DNA from: Defluviitaleaceae bacterium
GTDB lineage: Bacteria; Bacillota_A; Clostridia; Lachnospirales; WQUN01
DNA: 11,024 nt
Direction: 5' to 3'
NCBI GenBank assembly: GCA_009779525.1
Contig: WREB01000018.1
Coordinates: 1-11,024 of the forward strand
Below, in pieces: positions 1 through 8,010 of the stretch. Below the pieces are notes generated by a model. It did not search any database. It saw only the letters and a program-made list of their open reading frames with translations, and had not been told where the DNA came from. Each line of letters begins with the position of its first letter. Position 1 is the stretch's first letter. The translations under genes and the position numbers were made by a program.

Positions 1-537
1 CTTCCCACGGCTACGGACGCGGAAATTTTGCAAGAGTTGATCGACGAAAGCGATACCGCCGCGGCCAACCGGAAGAAGAAAAGCGGCATCGTAATCGAGG
101 GCTTAGGCGACGCGAACGTCAGGTTTTCGCGGTGCTGCAGCCCGATCCCGGGCGACGCCGTATTGGGGTTTGTGACAAGGGGGCGCGGCGTTTCGATTCA
201 CCGCACCGACTGCCCGAACATTATCAACATCGGCGAAGGCGACATGGAACGTATAATCGACGCCAACTGGCAGCTGCCCTCAAGGGTCGAGGACAACGTT
301 TCGTACCGCGCGGACCTGCGGATGATCTGCGACGCCCGCGACGGGCTTATCATGGACGTTTCGCGCGTGCTCACGGACGAAAAAATCAAGGTTAAGACGC
401 TCAACGCCCGGATACTTCGCGCGGACGCAATAATCAACATAGGGGTTGAGATACCCGGCCGCTTCCAATTGGAAAGGCTTTGCGCGAAGCTCACCAATCT
501 GACCGGCGCCCACGAAATCAAGCGGGTGACGACTTAA
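1..537 (+). CDS. rel: RelA/SpoT-type (p)ppGpp synthetase/hydrolase, C-terminal part (5' end outside window)
   Basis: This is the last 178 codons of a Rel protein, the bifunctional enzyme that makes and degrades (p)ppGpp during the stringent response. Only the C-terminal regulatory half is present; the hydrolase, synthetase and TGS domains lie upstream of the window. The frame is open from base 1. Residues about 38-85 are the conserved-cysteine/zinc-finger-like (RIS) domain: VRFSRCCSPIPGD with a Cys pair at 45-46, then GRGVSIHRTDCPN. Residues about 102-178 are an ACT domain (DLRMICDARDGLIMDVSRVL). In known Rel proteins these domains contact the ribosome and sense amino-acid state. The stop at 535-537 lies three bases before hemZ, so the two genes are probably co-transcribed. 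I do not see dtd, which often follows rel in Bacillota. Family identification is firm from the motifs; mono- versus bifunctional activity cannot be judged from this part. Confidence 0.95.
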   Translation, partial: LPTATDAEILQELIDESDTAAANRKKKSGIVIEGLGDANVRFSRCCSPIPGDAVLGFVTRGRGVSIHRTDCPNIINIGEGDMERIIDANWQLPSRVEDNVSYRADLRMICDARDGLIMDVSRVLTDEKIKVKTLNARILRADAIINIGVEIPGRFQLERLCAKLTNLTGAHEIKRVTT

Positions 538-540
538 CCG

Positions 541-2028
541 ATGCGCTGCGCGCTCCGCGGCCATACGCACTCGAGCTACATACAGACTGCCGCGCAGCTA
601 TTTTTCCCGAATTCGAGGTTTTCGTTTTCATTCGAACCCGAAATCAAACTTTTGTCCGAAGGGTTCGGCGTTTTAAGCTGTTATGACGAATCGACGGGAA
701 CTTGCCGCTGCGAAGCTTACGTGGACGGGGTAAAAATAGCCGGCGCGGCGCTTAACCCTGGCGATTTTAATAACGGAACGCTGGCTGAGGCGTTTTTGGT
801 ACCAAAACGACTGCTCGCGCTTTCTGCTTTTAGGGCGCTTAGGGAAGCGACGGGCGCCGCCCCTCCTTGGGGCGCGCTGACCGGGGTCCGCCCCGCAAAG
901 CTTGTACGCGAATGGCTTGGCGGGGGTTTTGGCGAAGCCGAAATAAGCTCGTTTTTAACCGGCGAAATCGGATGCCTTGCCGAAAAGGCCGCCCTCGCGA
1001 TAAAAACCGCGCGAAGGGAAATTGAGCTGACCCAATTAACATGCTCGCTGGCCGAACCGTATAAAAAAACTCCGCTTGGGCTATACGTAAGCGTCCCGTT
1101 TTGCCCTTCGCGCTGCCTCTACTGTTCGTTCAACGAGGGCCACGGCTATTTAGGCGGCGAAATCGTTTTAAATTATTTGGAAGCGCTTTCAACCGAATTG
1201 GAACGTAAATCGCAAACCGCAGTTATGCAAGGCGGCATCCTGACGTCGGTTTACGTAGGGGGAGGGACGCCGACGGCGCTCGAGCCGCGCCAACTGGATA
1301 AACTGCTGCGGATAATCGAGAATCTAAAAATTCCGAAAATCGCAAATATGGAATACACCGTCGAAGCCGGGCGGCCCGACAGCATCACCGTAGAAAAGCT
1401 TGGGATACTGCGCGGCTACGGGATTAACCGGATCGCAGTCAACCCGCAGACGTTAAACGCGGCGACGCTAAACATTATCGGAAGGAACCATACGCCGGGT
1501 GATTTTTTTCGGGCGTATGAAATGGCGGCGGCTTCCTTCGGATGCGTCAACGTCGATATAATCGCGGGCCTGCCCGGCGAAACCGTCGGGGACTTTGCCC
1601 GGACGGTAAAAGGGGTTGCGGAAGTCGGCCCGACAAACGTTACCGTGCACGCGCTGACGGTGAAACGAGCTTCGCGCCTAAACGAAAACCTAAGCGACTA
1701 CCCGATGTCCGATTCGGACGCGGTCGTTAAAATGCTTGATTTTGCGGGCGAAACTTTTAGCGGCTTGGGGCTTTCGCCGTATTATATCTACAGGCAGAAA
1801 AATTCCGTCGGCAACCTGGAAAACGCGGGCTACAGCAAGCCGGGGAACGAATGCCTCTACAACTCCGGCATGATGGCCGAGACGCTGACGATTATCGGCG
1901 CCGGGGCGGGGGCCGCGAGCAAGTATGTCGAAGGCGCCAGAATAAGGCGCGAATATAACGTAAAAAACGTCGGGCTGTACATAGCGAGGCAAAACGGGAG
2001 GGAAGCCGATGACATTTCAGGCGCCTAA
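541..2028 (+). CDS. hemZ: HemZ-type radical SAM protein (oxygen-independent coproporphyrinogen III oxidase-like)
   Basis: A 495-residue radical SAM protein of the HemN/HemW/HemZ group, near the usual HemZ length of about 500. The SAM-binding [4Fe-4S] motif is CPSRCLYC (Cys 188, 192, 195), preceded by LYVSVPF as in HemN-like enzymes. GGGTPT at 240-245 is the glycine-rich SAM-contacting strand, and VDIIAGLPGET at about 338-348 is another family motif. The roughly 180 residues before the radical domain, with PPWGALTGVRPAKL at 109-121, are the N-terminal extension that separates HemZ from HemN and HemW. HemZ is annotated as converting coproporphyrinogen III to protoporphyrinogen IX without oxygen; many relatives are unproven and could have a HemW-like role in haem handling. 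The ATG at 541 is three bases after the rel stop, with GGGTGA at 524-529 as a modest ribosome binding site. The last 20 bases overlap hisS. I see no other haem biosynthesis gene in the window. Confidence 0.92.
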   Translation: MRCALRGHTHSSYIQTAAQLFFPNSRFSFSFEPEIKLLSEGFGVLSCYDESTGTCRCEAYVDGVKIAGAALNPGDFNNGTLAEAFLVPKRLLALSAFRALREATGAAPPWGALTGVRPAKLVREWLGGGFGEAEISSFLTGEIGCLAEKAALAIKTARREIELTQLTCSLAEPYKKTPLGLYVSVPFCPSRCLYCSFNEGHGYLGGEIVLNYLEALSTELERKSQTAVMQGGILTSVYVGGGTPTALEPRQLDKLLRIIENLKIPKIANMEYTVEAGRPDSITVEKLGILRGYGINRIAVNPQTLNAATLNIIGRNHTPGDFFRAYEMAAASFGCVNVDIIAGLPGETVGDFARTVKGVAEVGPTNVTVHALTVKRASRLNENLSDYPMSDSDAVVKMLDFAGETFSGLGLSPYYIYRQKNSVGNLENAGYSKPGNECLYNSGMMAETLTIIGAGAGAASKYVEGARIRREYNVKNVGLYIARQNGREADDISGA

Positions 2029-3268
2029 GGGAACGAAGGACATATTCGGAGCCGAGATGGAGGTCTGGCGGAAAGTCGAGGAAATTCTACGCAATACCGC
2101 GCGCGATTACGGCTTCCGCGAAATACGGACGCCGGTGATCGAGCACACCGAATTGTTTCACCGCGGCGTCGGCGACACCACCGACATCGTGCAAAAAGAG
2201 ATGTATTCATTCGAAGACAAGGCGGGGCGAAGCATTTCGCTTCGGCCCGAACTGACCGCCTCGGCGGCTCGCGCTTACGTCGAGCACGGGATGAAGAACC
2301 TGCCGCAGCCGGTAAAACTCTTTTACATCGGCCCCAATTTCCGCTACGAAAACCCGCAGGCCGGACGCTACCGTCAGCACCACCAATTCGGGGTGGAAAT
2401 TTTCGGCGCCGCTTCCTCCGAGGCCGAGGTAGAAATCATCTCCATCGGGGCGGATTTAATTGAACGTCTTGGGATCGGCGGCGTGGCGCTTTACGTCAAC
2501 AGCATAGGCTGCCCCGAGTGCAGGGGCGCGTACAAAGCCGAACTCGCGAAGTTTCTAAGCGAAAAAATGGATTCGCTCTGCGGCACGTGCCGGCAGCGCT
2601 TCGAAAGGAATCCGCTTCGGATCCTCGATTGCAAGACGGATGAATGCAAAAGGCTTTTGGGCAGCGCGCCTTCGATGCTCGATTCGCTCGACGAAGACTG
2701 CCGCGCCCATTTCGATGGCGTGCTTAAAACGCTTTCGCTTCTTGGAATAGGCTGCCAAGTCAACCCGAGGATCGTGCGCGGCCTCGACTACTATACCAGG
2801 ACGGTGTTCGAGTTTGTCGAAAGCGGCGGAAGCGGGCTAACGGTCATAGGCGGCGGGCGTTACGACGGCTTGATCGGGGAAGTCGGCGGGCCGCCGACTC
2901 CGGGCGCGGGATTTGGGATGGGAATCGAGCGGCTCGTCTTAAACATGCAGAACGGCGCCGATTCCGCCGAAACCGCCGAGGGGCCCGCGATATTTTTCGC
3001 AAACGCCGGAGAGCCGGGGTTAGGGAAGGCTCGAGCGTTAACTTTCGCGCTGAGGAAGGCGGGAGTGTCCGCCGAATACGATTTGCTCGGTCGAAGCGTA
3101 AAGGCGCAGATGAAATACGCGGACAAGATAAACGCGGCGCGCTCCGTCGTGATAGGGGACGACGAGCTTGAAAAAAACGAAGCCTCGGTTAGAAACATGC
3201 GCACCGGCGAATCGTCGCAAATAAAAATCAACGATATAAGCGAAATAATACGCCTGACAAAAAGTTAA
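2009..3268 (+). CDS. hisS: Histidyl-tRNA synthetase
   Basis: A class II aminoacyl-tRNA synthetase of 419 residues, normal length for bacterial HisRS, that charges tRNA-His in the cytoplasm. Visible landmarks: N-terminal PKGTKDIFG (6-14), motif 1 region around REIRTPVIEHTELF (37-50), the loop SLRPELTAS (77-85), motif 2 FYIGPNFRYENPQAGRYRQ (105-123), the histidine-binding RGLDYYTRTVFEF (257-269), GGGRYDGL (281-288) and motif 3 GAGFGMGIERLVL (299-311). The C-terminal part from about 325 is the anticodon-binding domain. An insertion with six cysteines (168, 171, 191, 194, 208, 213) resembles the cysteine cluster of many Gram-positive HisRS and may bind zinc; this is inferred. The ATG at 2009 lies inside the end of hemZ, and GGAGG at 1997-2001 leaves 7 nt spacing, so translation is probably coupled to hemZ. 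No T-box leader is possible in this arrangement. aspS, a common next neighbour, is displaced by the convergent amidohydrolase gene. Confidence 0.97.
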   Translation: MTFQAPKGTKDIFGAEMEVWRKVEEILRNTARDYGFREIRTPVIEHTELFHRGVGDTTDIVQKEMYSFEDKAGRSISLRPELTASAARAYVEHGMKNLPQPVKLFYIGPNFRYENPQAGRYRQHHQFGVEIFGAASSEAEVEIISIGADLIERLGIGGVALYVNSIGCPECRGAYKAELAKFLSEKMDSLCGTCRQRFERNPLRILDCKTDECKRLLGSAPSMLDSLDEDCRAHFDGVLKTLSLLGIGCQVNPRIVRGLDYYTRTVFEFVESGGSGLTVIGGGRYDGLIGEVGGPPTPGAGFGMGIERLVLNMQNGADSAETAEGPAIFFANAGEPGLGKARALTFALRKAGVSAEYDLLGRSVKAQMKYADKINAARSVVIGDDELEKNEASVRNMRTGESSQIKINDISEIIRLTKS

Positions 3269-3304
3269 CGGAACTTACGCGTCATTTATTTCGGTCGATT
3301 ATTT

Positions 3305-4602
3305 TTACACAGTAATGCGATCGAACCCAAGCGAATAAAATTCGTTCGGATTGTTAAAGAACCAATCGGCCGCGATCTGCTTTGCTTCTCCCAAGTCGAG
3401 CCATCCGCTCTCGACCAGTTCGGAAAGCGCGCAGGCGACGTTGTCGCGCGCCAAACCCAAATAAGCCGTGACGAAGTCAACCCTACCCATGTCGCCGCCG
3501 AACGCGTGTAGCTTATAATGCGGAACGGTCATGACCGCGCGCTTCATCAACTCGACGCAGTACGGCGGATCCATGTTTTGCGTGAAGCACAGATCCAGGT
3601 GAACGTTAGGGTAGTTCTTGCCCATGTAAAGGAATTCGCCCATGTAGGGCCAGTTACCGTGGAACAGCGAAAAACTGACGTCCTTGTGCAATTCGACGGT
3701 TTTCGTCAGATTGACGGCGTTGGCGTCGGTTATAATGTTCCTGGGGTTGTCCGCCGCAAGATATCCCGCGTGCACCTGGACGGGCAAATTGTATTCCGCG
3801 GCCTTGCGCATAAGATAATGAAAAAGCCATTCGTCGAGCGGACGAACGACTTCGTCGCCAAAAATTATCCGCGGATTGCGAGTCATCTCGTTGAAAACGC
3901 TCTCCGCCTCGCTTTTCGGCGGATTCGCGAAATCCAGCGAACGGCGGTAGGCGGCGATGACTTTAAGGGCGACGATCCCGAAATCAACGCACCTCTTCAA
4001 AAAATTATCGAAGCATTCCAGGTAATCGTCCAGGCATGTAATTTTCTTTTTTAAATATTTTTGCAGCAAAAACAAGTCTTCGTACCGGTGCAGGTCGTTA
4101 AAGAACCCCGTGTTAAGCGAAAAGCGGGCGTATTTCGAATGCGGGGTTACGCCTTCAAGATACCCCGCGAATTCGTTGAAGTCGTAGATGTCGGAAACCA
4201 TTGCCTTCACGTTCAATCTTTCCATGTGATAGTCGAGCATGGACGCGTCGGCCGCAAGCAGCTTTTCTTCCAGCGCGAGAAAGTCTTCGTAGCAATCGAT
4301 CGACCCGACTCCCCAGCATTCGCGCAGGGCGGTTTTACGCATTTGGCGAACGCGGTTTTATCGGTTCGCTTAAACAGGCGTATGAACCATTCGGCGCGAT
4401 CTTTATGGGTGTTTCCCGTCGGCGGCGGAACGCTGTCCTTTACCGTCAGGTAGTCGCACCAAAAGCAATTTCCTATAAGGTAGTCGACCGCGCTGACCTC
4501 GATTTTTTTGAAAGAAGCGTAATGTTCGTGCGTCTCTATTACCGGGACTCCGTCAAGATATTGCCGAAGCTCCGGGAAATATTTCGCGCCCGATTTATAC
4601 AT
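3305..4602 (-). pseudogene. Amidohydrolase (metal-dependent TIM-barrel hydrolase), frameshifted
   Basis: One gene in two frames. The first part (4602 to about 4342) begins MYKSGAKYF and carries the metal motif VIETHEHY with His25 and His27. The second frame (4342 to 3305) gives 345 uninterrupted residues with the remaining likely metal ligands: PVQVHAGY, FSLFHGNWPY and AFGGDMG, ending in DWFFNNPNEFYSL. Adding one A to the AAA at 4342-4344 joins the frames as FAK-MRKTALREC and gives about 432 residues, a normal length. The HxH...H...H...D pattern fits the amidohydrolase superfamily (Amidohydro_2 / uronate isomerase-like); the substrate is unknown. A strong ribosome binding site, GAGGGGG at 4616-4610, sits 7 nt before the ATG. 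The gene is convergent with hisS and divergent from aspS, alone on its strand, and I see no clear promoter for it. The otherwise intact second frame suggests either a sequencing or assembly error or a very recent mutation. Confidence 0.8.
4340..4344 (-). other. Single-base frameshift site in the amidohydrolase gene
   Basis: On the minus strand the text reads GCC AAA TGC GTA in the upstream frame and ATG CGT AAA ACC in the downstream frame. One additional A in the AAA run would give GCC AAA ATG CGT and a continuous protein. The site is not a canonical -1 slippery heptamer, because a tRNA on AAA slipping back one base would face CAA. I therefore infer a one-base deletion or a homopolymer error, not programmed recoding. 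Confidence 0.7.
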
Positions 4603-4718
4603 GCCTTGTCCCCCTCTATGGCAAGCCTAAGCGTTCAAACCGGTCTGCGGGCGCTTCGTTCGCATTCGCCAAGGCTTCATGCGATCCCTTCTTAAAAACG
4701 ATCGGCGCGCTCGCATTT

Positions 4719-4747
4719 TTGATAGCGTATGCATTTTACTATATAAT
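4719..4747 (+). promoter_or_regulatory. Sigma-A type promoter of aspS
   Basis: The -35 box is TTGATA (4719-4724) and the -10 box is TATAAT (4742-4747), separated by exactly 17 bases. Transcription should start near 4754-4756, leaving a leader of about 32-34 nt before aspS, too short for a T-box. The -35 box begins with the TTG codon at 4719, which rules that codon out as a translation start for aspS. Confidence 0.85.
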
Positions 4748-4755
4748 CGGTTTTT

Positions 4756-4785
4756 ATGAACGACTTAACGGATTACGGAGCGTAA
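4756..4785 (+). other. Leaderless 9-codon mini-ORF in front of aspS
   Basis: ATG at 4756 opens a nine-residue frame, MNDLTDYGA, ending at TAA 4783-4785, two bases before the aspS ATG. The ATG lies about where transcription should begin (9 bases past the end of the -10 box), so it would be translated, if at all, as a leaderless start. It contains the aspS ribosome binding site and two Asp codons (GAC, GAT). Translation is not shown; it could be chance. Confidence 0.3.
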
Positions 4786-4787
4786 AG

Positions 4788-6569
<1,782 letters not shown>

Positions 6570-6580
6570 GTCGGCCATTT

Positions 6581-6594
6581 GGAACATTTGTTTG
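6581..6594. promoter_or_regulatory. LexA operator 1 (SOS box-like)
   Basis: GGAACATTTGTTTG resembles the Gram-positive SOS box CGAACRNRYGTTYC, with a perfect GAAC half-site and GTTT in place of GTTC in the other. It overlaps the -35 box of lexA, so LexA binding would block RNA polymerase. It is imperfect in the outer bases. Confidence 0.65.
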
Positions 6595-6620
6595 ATTTTC
6601 ATGAACGTTTGTGCTATCAT
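6592..6620 (+). promoter_or_regulatory. Sigma-A type promoter of lexA
   Basis: TTGATT (-35, 6592-6597) and TATCAT (-10, 6615-6620) are separated by 17 bases. The predicted start is about 6626-6628. Two SOS-box-like sites cover the -35 box and the spacer, as expected for a self-repressing lexA gene. Confidence 0.75.
6602..6615. promoter_or_regulatory. LexA operator 2 (weaker SOS box-like)
   Basis: TGAACGTTTGTGCT has one intact GAAC half-site and a degenerate second half (GTGC). It fills the spacer between -35 and -10 of the lexA promoter. Its start is 21 bp after the start of operator 1, which places the two sites on the same face of the helix. Weaker match than operator 1. Confidence 0.5.
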
Positions 6621-6627
6621 TTCGCAA

Positions 6628-6654
6628 ATGGATCAATTTTTCGGAGGTTATTAA
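6628..6654 (+). other. Leaderless 8-codon mini-ORF in front of lexA
   Basis: ATG at 6628 opens MDQFFGGY and stops at TAA 6652-6654, one base before the lexA ATG. Like the mini-ORF before aspS, its ATG sits at the predicted transcription start (8 bases past the -10 box) and it contains the downstream gene's ribosome binding site. There is no evidence of translation beyond the reading frame. Confidence 0.3.
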
Positions 6655-6655
6655 G

Positions 6656-7267
6656 ATGGCAGGGAGCCTTACGCACAAACAACAGATGATTTTGGATTAC
6701 CTTAAAAAAGAGATCAAGCAAAACGGCTACCCCCCGACCGTGCGCGAAATTTGCGACGCGGTGGGACTCAGCTCCACATCGACGGTGCACGCGCACCTTG
6801 AGACGCTCGAGCGCAAGGGCTTCATCAGGCGCTCGCCCACAAAAAACCGCTCCACCGAAATCCTCGAAGAGGACTTCTACGGCAACGCGAGAGAACTCGT
6901 CAACGTCCCGATCGTCGGCGACGTCGCGGCGGGCGTGCCTATTTTGGCCGAGGAAAATATAGAGGACACATTCCCGATTCCCATCGACTACGTTAAAAAC
7001 GACACGTGCTTCATGCTGCACGTCAAGGGCGACAGCATGATCGACGAGGGGATACTCGACGGCGACCTGGTACTTGTACGCCAGCAGCAGACTGCGTCAA
7101 ACGGAGACATAGTCATCGCTATGATGGACGATTCCGCGACGGTGAAGACGTTTTACCGCGAGAACGGCCATATCAGGCTGCAGCCCGCGAACGTCGCCTT
7201 CTCCCCGATCATCGTCAGGGACTGCGAAATTTTGGGCAAGGTTATCGGGCTCTACAGAAGATATTAA
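6656..7267 (+). CDS. lexA: LexA, SOS-response transcriptional repressor
   Basis: A 203-residue LexA, the usual length, that represses DNA-damage genes and inactivates itself when RecA filaments form. Residues 1-70 are the winged helix-turn-helix DNA-binding domain ([20 protein letters not shown] at 25-44, then [13 protein letters not shown] at 45-57). Residues about 80-203 are the S24-type autoprotease: cleavage site Ala92-Gly93 in GDVAAGVP, catalytic Ser127 in KGDSMID and catalytic Lys164 in SATVKTFY. All key residues are present, so the protein should be cleavable. The start at ATG 6656 is supported by GGAGG at 6643-6647 with 8 nt spacing; the in-frame GTG at 6611 lies inside the promoter. 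Two SOS-box-like sites over the promoter imply autoregulation. A hairpin terminator follows immediately. I see no yneA-like cell-division inhibitor next to it, a frequent lexA neighbour in Bacillota. Confidence 0.97.
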   Translation: MAGSLTHKQQMILDYLKKEIKQNGYPPTVREICDAVGLSSTSTVHAHLETLERKGFIRRSPTKNRSTEILEEDFYGNARELVNVPIVGDVAAGVPILAEENIEDTFPIPIDYVKNDTCFMLHVKGDSMIDEGILDGDLVLVRQQQTASNGDIVIAMMDDSATVKTFYRENGHIRLQPANVAFSPIIVRDCEILGKVIGLYRRY

Positions 7268-7298
7268 AAAAGCCGGCATGCGCCGGCTTTTCGTTTTT
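7266..7298. terminator. Bidirectional intrinsic terminator between lexA and pspA
   Basis: GCCGGC (7272-7277), a four-base ATGC loop and GCCGGC (7282-7287) form a strong hairpin. It is flanked by AAAAAA on the left and TTTTCGTTTTT on the right, so the stem can extend by four A-T pairs and each strand ends in a U-rich tract. It begins at the lexA stop codon and lies 14 bases from the pspA stop, so it can end both convergent transcripts. Confidence 0.9.
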
Positions 7299-7311
7299 GC
7301 TAACCGTTCGG

Positions 7312-7995
7312 TCAGTTTATCCCGAGCTGCGCCTTTAACGCGGCCAGCTCGTCGCTTACGGAGGCGTCGACGTCGACGCCTTTATATTTTTCCTCGAGCG
7401 CCTGCGCCTCGTCGATCGGCTGCGAATCGAGCTCGGCCCTCGCGGTCGCCTCGTCGAGCTTGCGGTTGACCTTTTCCTCCATCCGGTCGAACGCGCTGAT
7501 CGCGCCCTCTGACTTGCCGGCCGATGCGCCGAGCTTGTTTACTTTTTCCTGCGTCTTCGCGACCGCGTCCTTCGCCTTGATCGTCTGTCTGCGCGCGTTT
7601 AGCGCGTTGATGTCCTTCACCAGCTTGTCGTGAAGCTGCCTCATCTTTATCGCGTTTTCGTGCGCGACCGCGTATGACATCTGGAGCCCGGCGCCCGTCG
7701 CTTCCAAACTCTGCTTTTTGGTCAAAAACACCTTCGCGTCTTCCTCGTTTTGCGCCATTAGGGCTTTTTTAGCCAATTCGGCGTATTTCGCGACTTCCTT
7801 TTCGTTTTCGTCGACGAGACGCTTCGTGCGGCTCTCCTCCGCCATGACGCCGGCGGTTTCCTTCTTCACCGATGCGAGGTCGTTCGCCATCTTGCGAAGG
7901 TACTGGTCCACCATCTTCGAGGGGTTTTCCGCCTTGTCCAAAAGCGCGTTAACGTTGGAAGAGATGATGTCGTTGAAGCGAGAGAGTATTCCCAT
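7312..7995 (-). CDS. pspA: PspA/IM30 (Vipp1) family membrane-stress protein
   Basis: A 227-residue ESCRT-III-like coiled-coil protein. The N-terminus MGILSRFNDIISSNVNALLD is the typical amphipathic membrane-binding helix 0, followed by the family motif AENPSKMVDQYLRKMANDL. The rest is almost entirely charged alpha-helix (about 25-190), with a looser C-terminal part ending in an acidic and hydrophobic tail, DELAALKAQLGIN. PspA proteins assemble on the inner face of the cytoplasmic membrane and stabilise it under stress; no PspF-like activator or PspB/C gene is present here. AAAGGGGAA at 8009-8001 is a good ribosome binding site. The start lies 15 bases after the stop of the TPM-domain gene, so the two are very probably co-translated and may act together at the membrane. 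Length is close to that of E. coli PspA; the long C-terminal extension of plant-type Vipp1 is absent. Confidence 0.93.
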   Translation of the reverse strand: MGILSRFNDIISSNVNALLDKAENPSKMVDQYLRKMANDLASVKKETAGVMAEESRTKRLVDENEKEVAKYAELAKKALMAQNEEDAKVFLTKKQSLEATGAGLQMSYAVAHENAIKMRQLHDKLVKDINALNARRQTIKAKDAVAKTQEKVNKLGASAGKSEGAISAFDRMEEKVNRKLDEATARAELDSQPIDEAQALEEKYKGVDVDASVSDELAALKAQLGIN

Positions 7996-8010
7996 GCCAA
8001 TTCCCCTTTG

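Noticed and set aside
3518..4054. 178-codon plus-strand frame opposite the amidohydrolase gene
   Set aside because: Mirror frame of a recognisable protein; it has no domain of its own. Several long antisense frames over aspS, hisS and glyA are rejected for the same reason.
4340..4346. Programmed ribosomal frameshifting in the amidohydrolase gene
   Set aside because: No canonical slippery heptamer: re-pairing after a one-base slip on AAA would be to CAA. I also noticed no stimulatory element.
4627..4680. 17-codon minus-strand ORF ([17 protein letters not shown]) upstream of the amidohydrolase gene
   Set aside because: It has a passable Shine-Dalgarno, but there is no promoter in sight, no family match I recognise, and short frames are common here. 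Needs conservation to be believed.
4719..4787. A longer aspS beginning at TTG 4719
   Set aside because: The TTG is part of the -35 box of a 17-bp spaced consensus promoter, and the added 23 residues do not resemble the AspRS N-terminus.
4748..4787. T-box leader for aspS
   Set aside because: The predicted leader is only about 32-34 nt and has no hairpins or T-box sequence.
6611..6655. A longer lexA beginning at GTG 6611
   Set aside because: The GTG lies in the promoter spacer, upstream of the predicted transcription start; GGAGG supports ATG 6656.
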